Part shown: one piece after another, positions 49,723-58,128 of the stretch | Layout: each line of letters starts with the position of its first letter | How positions within the stretch are numbered: the first letter of the stretch is position 1 | From: RFTU01 sp046094505 | GTDB taxonomy: Bacteria > Pseudomonadota > Gammaproteobacteria > Burkholderiales > Burkholderiaceae_C | Direction of reading: 5' to 3' | Length of the DNA stretch: 64,000 bases | Assembly: GCA_046094505.1 (NCBI GenBank) | Contig: JBJTHN010000088.1 | Location: 1-64,000 of the forward strand | Program-made: the position numbers and the translations under genes | Notes under the pieces: generated by a model | Seen by the model: the letters and a program-made list of their open reading frames with translations, nothing else | Told to the model about the DNA's origin: nothing | Databases searched by the model: none

Positions 49723-51438
49723 ATGTCCTACGTTGTGCTTGCGCGAAAGTACCGGCCCCGCACCTTCGATCAGATGGTGGGCCAGGAGGCCGTGGTGCGG
49801 GCCTTGAGCTCGGCCTTGTCCACCGGCCGCTTGCACCACGCCTATCTGTTCACCGGCACGCGGGGCATCGGCAAGACCACCGTCTCGAGAATCCTGGCCA
49901 AGAGCCTCAATTGCACCGGCGAAGACGGACGCGGCGGCGTGACGGCGCAGCCGTGTGGCCGCTGCAGTGCCTGCCGGGAGATCGATGCCGACCGCTACGT
50001 CGACTACGTGGAACTGGACGCGGCCAGCAACCGAACCATCGATGAGGTGCGGGACCTTCTGGAGCGAGCGGCCTACAAGCCAACCGTGGGCCGCTACAAG
50101 GTCTTCATGATCGACGAAGCCCACCAGCTCACCAAGGACGCCTTCAACGCCCTGCTCAAGACCCTGGAGGAACCGCCGGACTACCTGAAGTTCGTGCTGG
50201 CCACCACGGACCCCGACAAGATGTTGCCCACGGTGCTCAGCCGTTGCCTGCAGTTCAACCTCAGGCCCATGGCGCCCGAAACCGTGCAGGAGCACCTTGC
50301 GCAGGTGCTGCAGGCCGAAGGTGTGCCCTATGAGGAGGCGGCCTTGGCGGTCTTGGGGCGGGCCGCGCGCGGCTCCATGCGCGATGCACTTTCGCTGACC
50401 GACCAGGCCCTGGCCTATGGACAAGGCCGTTTGGAGGCCGCTGGTGTGCGCGCCATGATCGGCTTGGTGGACGATGACCATGCCGTGGGCTGCTTGCAGG
50501 CCTTGGCCGCGCGGGATGCTGCTGCGGTCATGCAGTCGCTGCTGAGCCTGCGCGACAGTGGGCAGTCGGCGGTAGCGGCTGTAGACGCCATGACCCGGGC
50601 CCTGCAGTCCATGGCCTTGGAGCAGATGCTGCCCGGCAGCCTGGTCAACCCGGAAGACGAACCCTGGAGGCAGTTGGCCAGCCGTTGGGATTCCCAAGAA
50701 GTTCAGTTGCTCTACGCCATGCTCTTGGCCGCGCGCGCCGAGTTGGGTCTGGCGCCCGATGAGCACGCGGCTCTGTTGATGGTGGCTTGGCGCTACTTCG
50801 CATTCGTGAAGGGCCCCGGTGAGGCTGCGTCCGCGCGACCGGCTCCCCAGGCCCTGGTGGGCGGCACGCAGCGCCCCGCTCGAACCGAGGTGCGGCCTGC
50901 GGTGCCGGTGCCCCCGGTGCGCTCGGTGGTGGAGCCTGTGCCGCAGTCACCGGTGTCGTCAGAGCTGAGGCAGGGTGCCACGCCAGCGGCCGTCGCGGTG
51001 CCACCGGAGGCCGCGCACGGGGCATCCGACGGCGCAACCATGGAGCGCTGGTGCGCTTGGATCGCCGCCTTGGTGCAGGCGCAGTCCGTCAACGCCCTTG
51101 TGCGTGAGTTGGGCCTGCAGGCCCAATGCGTAGCCATGGATGAAGCAGCCCAGCGTCTGCACTTGAAGGTGCGCAGCGAGTCACTCGCGTCGGAGGCCCT
51201 GGCCACCAAGTTGGCCGAGGCCCTGAACCGCCACACCGGACAGGCCTGGGTGCTTCAGGTCAGCCTGGGTGAAGTCGGGGACAGCCTGGCCCTGCGGGAA
51301 ACGCGCAGGCGCGATCGCCGCCAAGCCCAGGCCGAAGCGATGATCCGGCAAGACCCTTTGGTTCAAGACCTCTTGGCACAGTTCCCCGGCGCCCAGCTGG
51401 TCCCCGGGTCTGTGCGTCCCGTGGAGCCCACCACCTGA
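49723..51438 (+). CDS. dnaX: DNA polymerase III subunits gamma/tau
   Basis: Clamp-loader ATPase and replisome organiser, 571 residues. AAA+ motifs: MSYVVLARKYRPRTFDQMVG start, Walker A LFTGTRGIGKTTVSRIL, a zinc module (Cys at CTGEDGRGG and CGRCSACREID), Walker B VFMIDEAHQLTKDAFNALLK, and the sensor region VLATTDPDKMLPTVLSRCLQ. After residue 370 comes a Pro/Val-rich linker and a C-terminal domain (WCAWIAALVQAQSVNALVRE). That domain corresponds to the polymerase-binding part of tau. I see no A-rich slippery site for making gamma by frameshift. First gene of dnaX-ybaB-recR. Confidence 0.95.
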   Translation: MSYVVLARKYRPRTFDQMVGQEAVVRALSSALSTGRLHHAYLFTGTRGIGKTTVSRILAKSLNCTGEDGRGGVTAQPCGRCSACREIDADRYVDYVELDAASNRTIDEVRDLLERAAYKPTVGRYKVFMIDEAHQLTKDAFNALLKTLEEPPDYLKFVLATTDPDKMLPTVLSRCLQFNLRPMAPETVQEHLAQVLQAEGVPYEEAALAVLGRAARGSMRDALSLTDQALAYGQGRLEAAGVRAMIGLVDDDHAVGCLQALAARDAAAVMQSLLSLRDSGQSAVAAVDAMTRALQSMALEQMLPGSLVNPEDEPWRQLASRWDSQEVQLLYAMLLAARAELGLAPDEHAALLMVAWRYFAFVKGPGEAASARPAPQALVGGTQRPARTEVRPAVPVPPVRSVVEPVPQSPVSSELRQGATPAAVAVPPEAAHGASDGATMERWCAWIAALVQAQSVNALVRELGLQAQCVAMDEAAQRLHLKVRSESLASEALATKLAEALNRHTGQAWVLQVSLGEVGDSLALRETRRRDRRQAQAEAMIRQDPLVQDLLAQFPGAQLVPGSVRPVEPTT

Positions 51439-51530
51439 ACCGCCGCGGTCCACGTGGGAAGCGGTAAGCGTATCCCCGCAAGCGTCAACAAACAACCACC
51501 CACCACACCACACATTCGGAGCCAAACACC

Positions 51531-51857
51531 ATGATGAAGGGTCAACTCGCAGGGCTGATGAAGCAAGCCCAGGCGATGCAGGACAACCTCAAGCGCGCGC
51601 AGGATGAGCTGGCGCAGTTGGAGGTGGAAGGGCAGTCCGGCGCTGGGCTGGTCAAGGTGCTGATGACCTGCAAGCACGACGTCAAGCGCGTGAGCATCGA
51701 CCCGAGCCTGCTGGCAGATGACAAAGACATGTTGGAAGACCTGGTGGCGGCCGCCTTCAACGACGCGGTTCGCCGGGCCGAGCAGCTCTCACAGGAGAAG
51801 ATGAGCAAGCTCACCGCCGGTTTGCCCCTGCCCCCGGGCATGAAGCTGCCGTTCTGA
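51531..51857 (+). CDS. YbaB/EbfC nucleoid-associated protein
   Basis: Small DNA-binding protein of the YbaB/EbfC family, 108 residues, dimeric with a tweezer shape in characterised members. The N-terminal helix MKGQLAGLMKQAQAMQDNLK is the family hallmark, then EVEGQSGAGLVKVLMTCKHD and a Pro-rich C-terminus LPLPPGMKLPF. Two consecutive ATGs start the gene; GGAG at 51518-51521 favours the first. It sits between dnaX and recR, the usual order, 2 bases before recR. Confidence 0.95.
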   Translation: MMKGQLAGLMKQAQAMQDNLKRAQDELAQLEVEGQSGAGLVKVLMTCKHDVKRVSIDPSLLADDKDMLEDLVAAAFNDAVRRAEQLSQEKMSKLTAGLPLPPGMKLPF

Positions 51858-51859
51858 CG

Positions 51860-52450
51860 GTGTCGAACTCCCCGCAGCTCGATGCCTTGATCGATGCCCT
51901 GCGCTGCCTGCCGGGCGTTGGGCAGCGTTCAGCGCAACGCATGGCCTTTCATCTGCTGCAGCATGACCGTGGCGGCGCACAGCGTCTGTCGCTGGCCCTG
52001 GCTGCGGCGGCCGATGAGGTGGGCCACTGCAGCCGCTGCCACACCTTCAGCCAAAGCCCTGTGTGCGCGCTGTGCCAGGACCCGCAGCGAGACGCCAGCC
52101 AGCTCTGCGTGGTGGAGACCCCCGCGGATCAAGCTGCCTTGGAGCGGACCGGCGGGTATGGTGGGCGCTACTTCGTGTTGATGGGGCGGCTGAGTCCCCT
52201 GGGGGGCACGGGTCCGCGGGACATTGCCTTCGCATCCCTGCTCGAACGTGCCCGTGAACCCGATTTGCGTGAAGTGATTCTGGCCCTGAGCTTTACCGCT
52301 GAGGGCGAGGCCACCGCCCATGCGCTGTCTGCCGCACTGGAGGGCCTGCCGCTGAAGGTCAGCCGATTGGCTCGCGGCGTGCCGGTGGGCAGTGAGTTGG
52401 AGTTCGTGGACCTGTCCACGATTGCACACGCCCTGGCTCACCGGCGCTGA
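51860..52450 (+). CDS. recR: Recombination protein RecR
   Basis: Part of RecFOR, loading RecA on gapped DNA, 196 residues. The N-terminal HhH region shows LIDALRCLPGVGQRSAQRMA. The zinc finger is CSRCHTFSQSPVCALC (about residues 57-72) and the Toprim domain has LCVVETPADQAALERTGGYG and YFVLMGRLSPLGGTGPRD. The start is GTG at 51860, two bases after the ybaB stop with no own ribosome binding site, so it is translationally coupled. Confidence 0.96.
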   Translation: MSNSPQLDALIDALRCLPGVGQRSAQRMAFHLLQHDRGGAQRLSLALAAAADEVGHCSRCHTFSQSPVCALCQDPQRDASQLCVVETPADQAALERTGGYGGRYFVLMGRLSPLGGTGPRDIAFASLLERAREPDLREVILALSFTAEGEATAHALSAALEGLPLKVSRLARGVPVGSELEFVDLSTIAHALAHRR

Positions 52451-52478
52451 TGGGTGCCGCGCCCTGGGCCATGGGGTG

Positions 52479-53993
52479 TCAGCGGCGATCCGTCCCCTCG
52501 GACCCCGCGGCCACGCGGGCGCGGTTGATCTGGCCCGAGCCCGCATCTGACGCCGCAGGTGTGCCACCTTTGGCCGATGCCGACTTGGGTTTGGCTGCTG
52601 GCTTGTTCGGGGTGGTACCTGCCTTGGGCTTGGCCCGGCCCGCGCCTTCGCGCTGCAGGTTGAGGGTACCGCTGTCGGCCAGGCGCTCACTCACATCCTG
52701 GTCGTGACGGCCATGGCGGGGCACCAGCAGCGCTGAGCCCTGCCGGATCATCATGCCCCGCGGAATGCGGTTGATCTCTCGCAGGCGCGACTCATCCATG
52801 CCCGTGAGCTTGGCTGCCTCGGCGGTACGCAGCGTGCGCGGCGCGACCCAGGCGGTCCAGGAGGCCAAGGCCCCCTTGTGTCGGTCCAGCTCGGTGAGAA
52901 AGCGTTCGGCGTTGTCGTAGGGCAGCAGGATGTGCGGTGTTCCCGCCGCCAGGATCACCGGACGGTTGTGTTGGGGGTTGAGCGCAGCGAAGTCGGCTTC
53001 GTCCATACCGGCCAAGCGTGCGGCCATGGCCACATCGATGTCCCGCTCGATGGGAACGGTCAGAAAGTAGGGGTGGTTTTCCAGAGGGGGCAGCGACTGG
53101 CCGAACGCCTCTGGCTGGGTGACGATGTTCTTGACGGCCAGAAGCTTGGGCACATAACGCCGGGTCTCGTCGGGCATGCGCAGGTCTTCGTAGCCCGTAG
53201 GCAAGCCGGCGCGCTGGTTTCGTTGGATGGCCCTTTGCACATTGCCCTCGCCCCAGTTGTAGGCAGCCAGCGCCAGGTGCCAGTCGCCGAACTGGGCGTG
53301 CAGGCGCGTGAGGTAGTCCAGGGCTGCTCTCGTAGAGGCCAGAACGCTGCGGCGATCGTCCCGAAAGGCGTTTTGCTTCAGAGAAAAGTCGCGTCCCGTG
53401 GCAGGCATGAACTGCCACATGCCCGACGCTTTGGCGGTGCTGAGGGCCTGTGGATTGAACGCGCTTTCGATGAAAGGCAGAAGGGCCAACTCCGTGGGCA
53501 AGCGACGGCGTTCGACTTCCTCGACGATGTGAAAGAGATACCGCGCGCCGCGGGCGGTCATGCGCTGCACATAGTCCGGTCGGGCGGCGTACCACTGCTC
53601 GGTGCTGCGCACCAGGTGTGGGTTCTGAAGATCAGACAGGCTGTAGCCGGCGCGTATGCGTTGCCACAGGTCCCGTTTGGCTTCTGGTGCATCGAAACGG
53701 ATGGCCTGGTCGGGATTCAAGCTGTCCAGTCCCACGCGTCCGGCACTGGTGGGCTCTGGCGAACTCTCCTTGGCTGCAGCCAGCGGCTTCGGCAGGACGG
53801 GTGCGTTGTCTGTGGTGGCTGCGCCTGTGGGTGTGGCAGGCGCATTGGCCTGCGCGATCGCAAGCGCTGAGCCAGGGTTCATGTCCTCACGCGCGGTGGC
53901 GTTGTCTACAGGCCCTTGAACCGAGGCGCAACCGCCCAACAGTGCGAGGACAGCGGTGACCAGGGCCCAGCCCAGCAGGAAGTGGTGTTTCAC
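52479..53993 (-). CDS. mltD: Membrane-bound lytic murein transglycosylase D
   Basis: Outer-membrane lipoprotein cleaving peptidoglycan glycan strands, 504 residues. The signal ends in the lipobox ALLGGC with acylated Cys22. The SLT (goose-lysozyme-like) domain begins near residue 160: LALLPFIESAFNPQALSTAK with the catalytic Glu, then ASGMWQFMPATGRDFSL and LALAAYNWGEGNVQRAIQR. The C-terminal part has LysM-like repeats, less conserved than in E. coli MltD, and ends with a basic Lys/Ala/Pro tail. GTG at 53993 overlaps the gloB stop (GTGA). It faces recR. Confidence 0.93.
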   Translation of the reverse strand: MKHHFLLGWALVTAVLALLGGCASVQGPVDNATAREDMNPGSALAIAQANAPATPTGAATTDNAPVLPKPLAAAKESSPEPTSAGRVGLDSLNPDQAIRFDAPEAKRDLWQRIRAGYSLSDLQNPHLVRSTEQWYAARPDYVQRMTARGARYLFHIVEEVERRRLPTELALLPFIESAFNPQALSTAKASGMWQFMPATGRDFSLKQNAFRDDRRSVLASTRAALDYLTRLHAQFGDWHLALAAYNWGEGNVQRAIQRNQRAGLPTGYEDLRMPDETRRYVPKLLAVKNIVTQPEAFGQSLPPLENHPYFLTVPIERDIDVAMAARLAGMDEADFAALNPQHNRPVILAAGTPHILLPYDNAERFLTELDRHKGALASWTAWVAPRTLRTAEAAKLTGMDESRLREINRIPRGMMIRQGSALLVPRHGRHDQDVSERLADSGTLNLQREGAGRAKPKAGTTPNKPAAKPKSASAKGGTPAASDAGSGQINRARVAAGSEGTDRR

Positions 53994-54760
53994 AGGCGGT
54001 TCTTCCAGGCACGCAGTGCGGCCAGCACCGCCACCGGGTCGTCGGATGGAGCACCCTGCGCCTGCGCACTGGCGCAGACCTCAGGTTCATGGCAGCGCAG
54101 AAAGGGGTTGATGCGGCGCTCGGTGTCGATCGTCGAGGGAAGCGTGGGCTGCCCCTGTTCACGCTGCTGGGTACAGCGGCGTTGGTAAGCCTGCAGGCTT
54201 TCGTTGTTGGGCTCAACCAGCACTGCAAAGCGCAGGTTGCTCAGTGTGTACTCGTGTGCACAGCAAACCCGCGTGCGGCCGGGCAGTTGCGCCAAGCGGT
54301 ACAGCGAGGCGTGCATCTGCGCAGGTGTGCCCTCAAACAGCCGGCCGCAGCCACCGGAAAACAGGGTGTCGCCGCAAAACAGGATGGGATCTTGCCCGTG
54401 CGGCTCCATGACAAAGGCGATGTGGCCGAGGGTGTGCCCAGGCACCTCCAGCACCCGCACCGGTTGCCCCAGCAACTCCAGCGCCGTGCCATCCTGAACC
54501 GGCTCGTGGGGTTCTGGCGTGCGCTCTTGGGCTGGGGCATACACCGGACCCTGCAGCACCTCGCGCAGCCCTTGCACCCCGCCCGTGTGGTCAGGGTGGT
54601 GGTGCGTCACTAGAATGGACGTCAGGGACAGGCGGCGAACGCGCAGGGCTTGTCGAACCACCTCGGCATCACCGGGGTCCACAACCAGGGCCTCACGGCC
54701 GTTGTGCACCATCCAGATGTAGTTGTCGGTGAAGGCCGGCAAACTCAACAGTTCGATCAT
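53990..54760 (-). CDS. gloB: Hydroxyacylglutathione hydrolase (glyoxalase II)
   Basis: Hydrolyses S-lactoylglutathione in methylglyoxal detoxification; metallo-beta-lactamase fold, cytoplasmic, 256 residues. The binuclear metal site is VTHHHPDHTGGV with upstream VDPGDAEVV, then VPGHTLGHIAFVM and FCGDTLFSGGCGRLFEG. CCAHEYTLSNLRFA holds a further His ligand and the C-terminal glutathione site includes RRINPFLRC. The ATG at 54760 starts MIELLSLPAFTDNYIW, the typical N-terminus. A consensus TATAAT lies 28 bases upstream. It is coupled to mltD. Confidence 0.96.
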   Translation of the reverse strand: MIELLSLPAFTDNYIWMVHNGREALVVDPGDAEVVRQALRVRRLSLTSILVTHHHPDHTGGVQGLREVLQGPVYAPAQERTPEPHEPVQDGTALELLGQPVRVLEVPGHTLGHIAFVMEPHGQDPILFCGDTLFSGGCGRLFEGTPAQMHASLYRLAQLPGRTRVCCAHEYTLSNLRFAVLVEPNNESLQAYQRRCTQQREQGQPTLPSTIDTERRINPFLRCHEPEVCASAQAQGAPSDDPVAVLAALRAWKNRL

Positions 54761-54788
54761 GAAGTGATGGACGTCAACAACACACCGG

Positions 54789-54794
54789 ATTATA
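54789..54794 (-). promoter_or_regulatory. Candidate gloB -10 element
   Basis: Reads TATAAT on the minus strand, 28 bases before the gloB ATG. The -35 position is not close to consensus. It overlaps the first codons of the divergent methyltransferase only if that gene starts at 54767, which argues for the later start chosen here. Confidence 0.5.
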
Positions 54795-54835
54795 GGAACG
54801 ACCCCGTCGGTAGGCCGACGCGGTGGAGCGCTTCC

Positions 54836-55666
54836 GTGGCCGGTGCACACGCCCTGGCGTGGCAGCAGGCGCAGCTTGATGATTGGGTCGCTGACGTGTT
54901 TGGCTATCACGCCTTGCAATTGGGAATGCCCGAACTGCAGGCTCTGCGCAACAACCGCATGCCGCACCGTTGGCTCTTGTGTCCCGAGTCATGGGAGGGC
55001 CGATCGGGCGTTGCACCGGGTACCCCTGTGCATGCAAATGGGATGGTGGCCGTCTGTGCGGAGTTCCACGCGCTGCCCTTTGAGAGCAACAGCCTGGACC
55101 TGGTGGTGATGCCGCACACCCTGGAGGCCAGCACGGATGCCCACCAAACCCTCCGAGAAGCCGAACGGGTCCTTCGGCCTGAAGGGCGATTGCTGATCAC
55201 CGGCTTCAACCCGGCCAGCTTGTGGGGCATGGCCGGGCGGGCCCGGTGGCTGTCACACCGCACCGTCGAGACGGCGCCGCCGTCGGCCCTGTCCACGGTC
55301 CAGGAGTGGGTGGGCTACTGGCGCCTTCGCGACTGGCTGCACCTGCTGAGCTTTGAAGTGGAGGGCGGCCGTTTTGGCTGTTACACCCCGCCCGTGGGGA
55401 ACCAAGCCTGGTTGGACCGATTGCGCTGGATGGAGCCCTTGGGAGACCGGTGGTGGCCGGTGCTGGGTGGCCTGTACGCCGTGATGGCGGTCAAGCGGGT
55501 GCGGGGCATCCGCCTGTTGGGGCTGAGCCTGCAGGCCAAAGGCACGCGGGCAGCATCACCGGCGGTGGCCGCACAGCGCCACCATCGCCTGATGCACGGC
55601 GGGTCTGCCTTGCCAGCCGCGCCCTCGCCTGGGGGCAGGCCGGCCTCGGATGCACAGGACCGCTGA
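54836..55666 (+). CDS. SAM-dependent methyltransferase (class I)
   Basis: Methyltransferase of the type 11 SAM-dependent family, 276 residues, unknown substrate. Core segments: AWQQAQLDDWVADVFGYHAL, then CAEFHALPFESNSLDLVVMP and HTLEASTDAHQTLREAERVL, then RPEGRLLITGFNPASLWGMA, which is the usual C-terminal half of the fold. I place the start at GTG 54836, with GGAG at 54825-54828; the ATG at 54767 would put its start only 6 bases from the gloB start codon and across its promoter. In many betaproteobacteria this gene sits between gloB and rnhA. It ends one base before rnhA. Confidence 0.85.
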   Translation: MAGAHALAWQQAQLDDWVADVFGYHALQLGMPELQALRNNRMPHRWLLCPESWEGRSGVAPGTPVHANGMVAVCAEFHALPFESNSLDLVVMPHTLEASTDAHQTLREAERVLRPEGRLLITGFNPASLWGMAGRARWLSHRTVETAPPSALSTVQEWVGYWRLRDWLHLLSFEVEGGRFGCYTPPVGNQAWLDRLRWMEPLGDRWWPVLGGLYAVMAVKRVRGIRLLGLSLQAKGTRAASPAVAAQRHHRLMHGGSALPAAPSPGGRPASDAQDR

Positions 55667-55667
55667 C

Positions 55668-56111
55668 ATGGCCCAGGAGCGCGTGCTGATCTACACCGAT
55701 GGCGCCTGCAAAGGTAACCCGGGGCCTGGGGGGTGGGGGGCCTGGTTGCGCTACGGTCAGCATGAGCGCGAGTTGTTCGGCGGAGAGCATGTCACCACCA
55801 ACAACCGCATGGAATTGACCGCCGTGATCCAAGCCTTGGCCTCTCTCAAGCGCCCTTGCGTGGTGGACCTCTACACGGACAGCGAGTACGTGCGCCAGGG
55901 CATCACCTCGTGGATTCGAGGCTGGAAGGCGCGTGGATGGAAGACGGCCGACCGCAAGCCCGTGAAGAACGTTGACCTGTGGCAGACCCTGGATGGGTTG
56001 GCCGCCGCCCACGAAGTGAGTTGGCATTGGGTGAAGGGTCACAACGGCGATGTGGGCAACGAGCGGGCTGACGCCTTGGCCAACCGTGGTGTAGCCCAGG
56101 CTGGGGCCTGA
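55668..56111 (+). CDS. rnhA: Ribonuclease HI
   Basis: Degrades RNA in RNA-DNA hybrids, 147 residues, normal length. Catalytic residues are in VLIYTDGACKGNPGPGGWGA (Asp), NRMELTAVIQALASL (Glu), DLYTDSEYVRQGI (Asp) and VKGHNGDVGNERADALAN (His and Asp). The ATG at 55668 is one base after the methyltransferase stop, which rejects the in-frame codon at 55650. It faces moeA, with 45 bases in between. Confidence 0.97.
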   Translation: MAQERVLIYTDGACKGNPGPGGWGAWLRYGQHERELFGGEHVTTNNRMELTAVIQALASLKRPCVVDLYTDSEYVRQGITSWIRGWKARGWKTADRKPVKNVDLWQTLDGLAAAHEVSWHWVKGHNGDVGNERADALANRGVAQAGA

Positions 56112-56156
56112 GGCGCAAGCGAGGCGCCTTCAAGCGGCGCACTCACCCAGGTTTCC

Positions 56157-57449
56157 TCAGATCAGCCCTTCAAAGGGCCACACGTCCACCCAGTCCCCGG
56201 TGTTCACAGAGCCGCTTTCGTGGGGCAGGATCACCAGACCGTTGGCCGCGCTCATGCTGCTGAGGATGCCCGAGCCTTGTGCGCCGGTGATGCGCACCTC
56301 CCACTGTCCGTCTGGCCCCTGTGTGACGATGCCCCGTTGGTACTCGGTTCGACCGGGCTTCTTGCGCAAGGGTGTTTGGCACCGTGCCTTGAGCAGAACC
56401 GGCGGCAAGCCCTGCACACCGGCCATCTGCAGCAGCGCACCACGCACAAAGGCGTAAAAGGTCACCATGACGGCCACCGGGTTGCCCGGAAGGCCGAACA
56501 ACAGGGTGCCACCGTGCAGCCGCCCGATGGCCATGGGGCGGCCCGGCCGCATGGCGATGCGCCAGAAGGCCACATCGCCCAGGGCGGCCATCACCTGTTT
56601 GGTGTGATCAGCCTCGCCCACGCTCACACCCCCCGAGGTGATGATGGCGTCTGCACAATCGGCCGCCTGCTCAAAGGCCGTTGTCAGGGCGGCCGCGTCG
56701 TCCCGCACCACGCCCATGTCGATCAGCTCCACGAAACCCAGGCGCTGCAACATGCCCCAAATGGTGTAACGGTTGCTGTCGTACACGCAGCCGGTATCCA
56801 GCGATTCGCCCAACGATCGCAGTTCATCGCCCGTTGAAAAGAAGGCCACCCTCAGGCGGCGCCGAACGGGCAGCTCGGCACGCCCCAGTGAGGCGGCCAC
56901 CCCCAGGTCCGATGCGGTCAGCAAGCGGCCCTGCGGCAACGCCACCGCCCCTTTGGCCAGGTCTTCGCCCGCCAAGCGGCGGTTGTCACCGGGCCGCACC
57001 ACGCCCGGCTCCACGCGCACCCGGTCTTCAACCACCGTGGCGAACTCTTGGGGAACCACGGTGTCCAGCCCCGCGGGCATGACCGCCCCCGTGGTGATGC
57101 GCACGCATTCGCCTGGGGCCGCCGTTCCTTCGAACCGCTGCCCGGCCAGGCCTTTGCCCGCAATCCTCAGCTCGGTGGGGCCATCGCTGCGCAAGTCTTG
57201 CCCCCGCAACGCATAGCCGTCCATGGCCGAGTTGTCGTGCGAGGGCACGTCCAGCGGCGAGAGGATGGGCTGGGCCAGTACACGGCCCAAGGCGCTGCGC
57301 AGCGCCAGCTGTTCGACGCCTTGTACCGTGGGTACCAAGGCAGCGATGAAGGCCTGGGCCTGCGCCACCGGTAGGGCGTTAGGGTCGTAACCGGCCAGCC
57401 GGTCTGCAATGTCCTGAAGGCGTTGGGGTTCGGTGCGTAAGGGGTTCAT
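56157..57449 (-). CDS. moeA: Molybdopterin molybdenumtransferase MoeA
   Basis: Inserts molybdate into adenylated molybdopterin to form molybdenum cofactor, 430 residues, cytoplasmic. Features: LRSALGRVLAQPILSPLDVP, HDNSAMDGYALRG, TGAVMPAGLDTVVPQE, and the MoaB/Mog-like domain with FFSTGDELRS and the SGGVSVGEADHTKQVMAALG loop, then FGLPGNPVAVMVTFYAFVR. Domain IV ends VDVWPFEGLI. Last gene of moaA-mobA-moeA; the 73-base gap to mobA has no obvious promoter. Its product is needed for the XdhAB enzyme encoded in this window. Confidence 0.96.
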   Translation of the reverse strand: MNPLRTEPQRLQDIADRLAGYDPNALPVAQAQAFIAALVPTVQGVEQLALRSALGRVLAQPILSPLDVPSHDNSAMDGYALRGQDLRSDGPTELRIAGKGLAGQRFEGTAAPGECVRITTGAVMPAGLDTVVPQEFATVVEDRVRVEPGVVRPGDNRRLAGEDLAKGAVALPQGRLLTASDLGVAASLGRAELPVRRRLRVAFFSTGDELRSLGESLDTGCVYDSNRYTIWGMLQRLGFVELIDMGVVRDDAAALTTAFEQAADCADAIITSGGVSVGEADHTKQVMAALGDVAFWRIAMRPGRPMAIGRLHGGTLLFGLPGNPVAVMVTFYAFVRGALLQMAGVQGLPPVLLKARCQTPLRKKPGRTEYQRGIVTQGPDGQWEVRITGAQGSGILSSMSAANGLVILPHESGSVNTGDWVDVWPFEGLI

Positions 57450-57522
57450 GGTTTGGGATCGCCCGGTGAGCGTCTGGCCGCGTGGGCCGTTGCAGCGTGC
57501 CGCAGCAGGTCGCGCAGGCTGA

Positions 57523-58125
57523 TCAAGCCGTCAAGCGGTGCAACTCGTCCAGGGTGTTGGCATTGCGAAATGCGGCACCATTGTCGAAGGGAACCAGAAC
57601 GGTGCGCCGGGTGGCGGTCCACTCGTCGATCTTTCGGCCCCCGCTTTGCAGGAAGGCCGCCAGGCTTTCGGACAGCTCCATGCGCATCAGGCAGAACACC
57701 GGTTGTGCGCGCGGGGCACCCCCGGGATGCTCTGGGGCACTGACCATGGCGATCTCCGCATCGTGCGCAAGGGCTGCATCGGCCAGGACTTGCACCATGT
57801 CCAAGGGGAACAGCGGGGCGTCGCAAGGTACGGTGGCCATCCAGGCCGTCTCGCAATGTTCCAAGCCTGTGAGCATGCCCGCCAACGGCCCTGCAAAGTC
57901 CGGTGTGCTGTCCGGCCACACCGGAACCTCCATCGCCTCGTAGGCACTGAGGTTGCGGTTGGCGTTGATCATGAGCTGGCCAACCTGGGCGCCCAGGCGC
58001 ATCAGGGCGTGCAAGGCCAGGGGCGAGCCCTGAAAGTTCTGCAGGCCCTTGTCGACACCGCCCATGCGGCTGCCCCGACCGCCCGCCAGGATCAAGCCCG
58101 TGATGTCCTGCCGATCCATCCCCAT
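57523..58125 (-). CDS. mobA: Molybdenum cofactor guanylyltransferase
   Basis: Transfers GMP from GTP to molybdenum cofactor to make MGD, used by DMSO-reductase-type enzymes, 200 residues. The nucleotidyltransferase signature is LILAGGRGSRMGGVDKGLQ, with PCDAPLFPLDMVQVL carrying the catalytic Asp, and the C-terminal DEWTATRRTVLVPFDN. Two ATGs (58125 and 58119) are possible. It starts 3 bases after the moaA stop. Xanthine dehydrogenase itself uses undecorated or CMP-form cofactor, so MobA implies other molybdoenzymes in this organism. Confidence 0.95.
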   Translation of the reverse strand: MGMDRQDITGLILAGGRGSRMGGVDKGLQNFQGSPLALHALMRLGAQVGQLMINANRNLSAYEAMEVPVWPDSTPDFAGPLAGMLTGLEHCETAWMATVPCDAPLFPLDMVQVLADAALAHDAEIAMVSAPEHPGGAPRAQPVFCLMRMELSESLAAFLQSGGRKIDEWTATRRTVLVPFDNGAAFRNANTLDELHRLTA

Positions 58126-58128
58126 GCT

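Noticed and set aside
51400..51530. Frameshift site for making DnaX gamma
   Set aside because: No A-rich slippery heptamer with a following stem was found in the relevant part of dnaX; a single product is assumed.
54767..54835. ATG 54767 as start of the methyltransferase
   Set aside because: No ribosome binding site and collision with the gloB start and -10 element; the GTG at 54836 has GGAG at good spacing.
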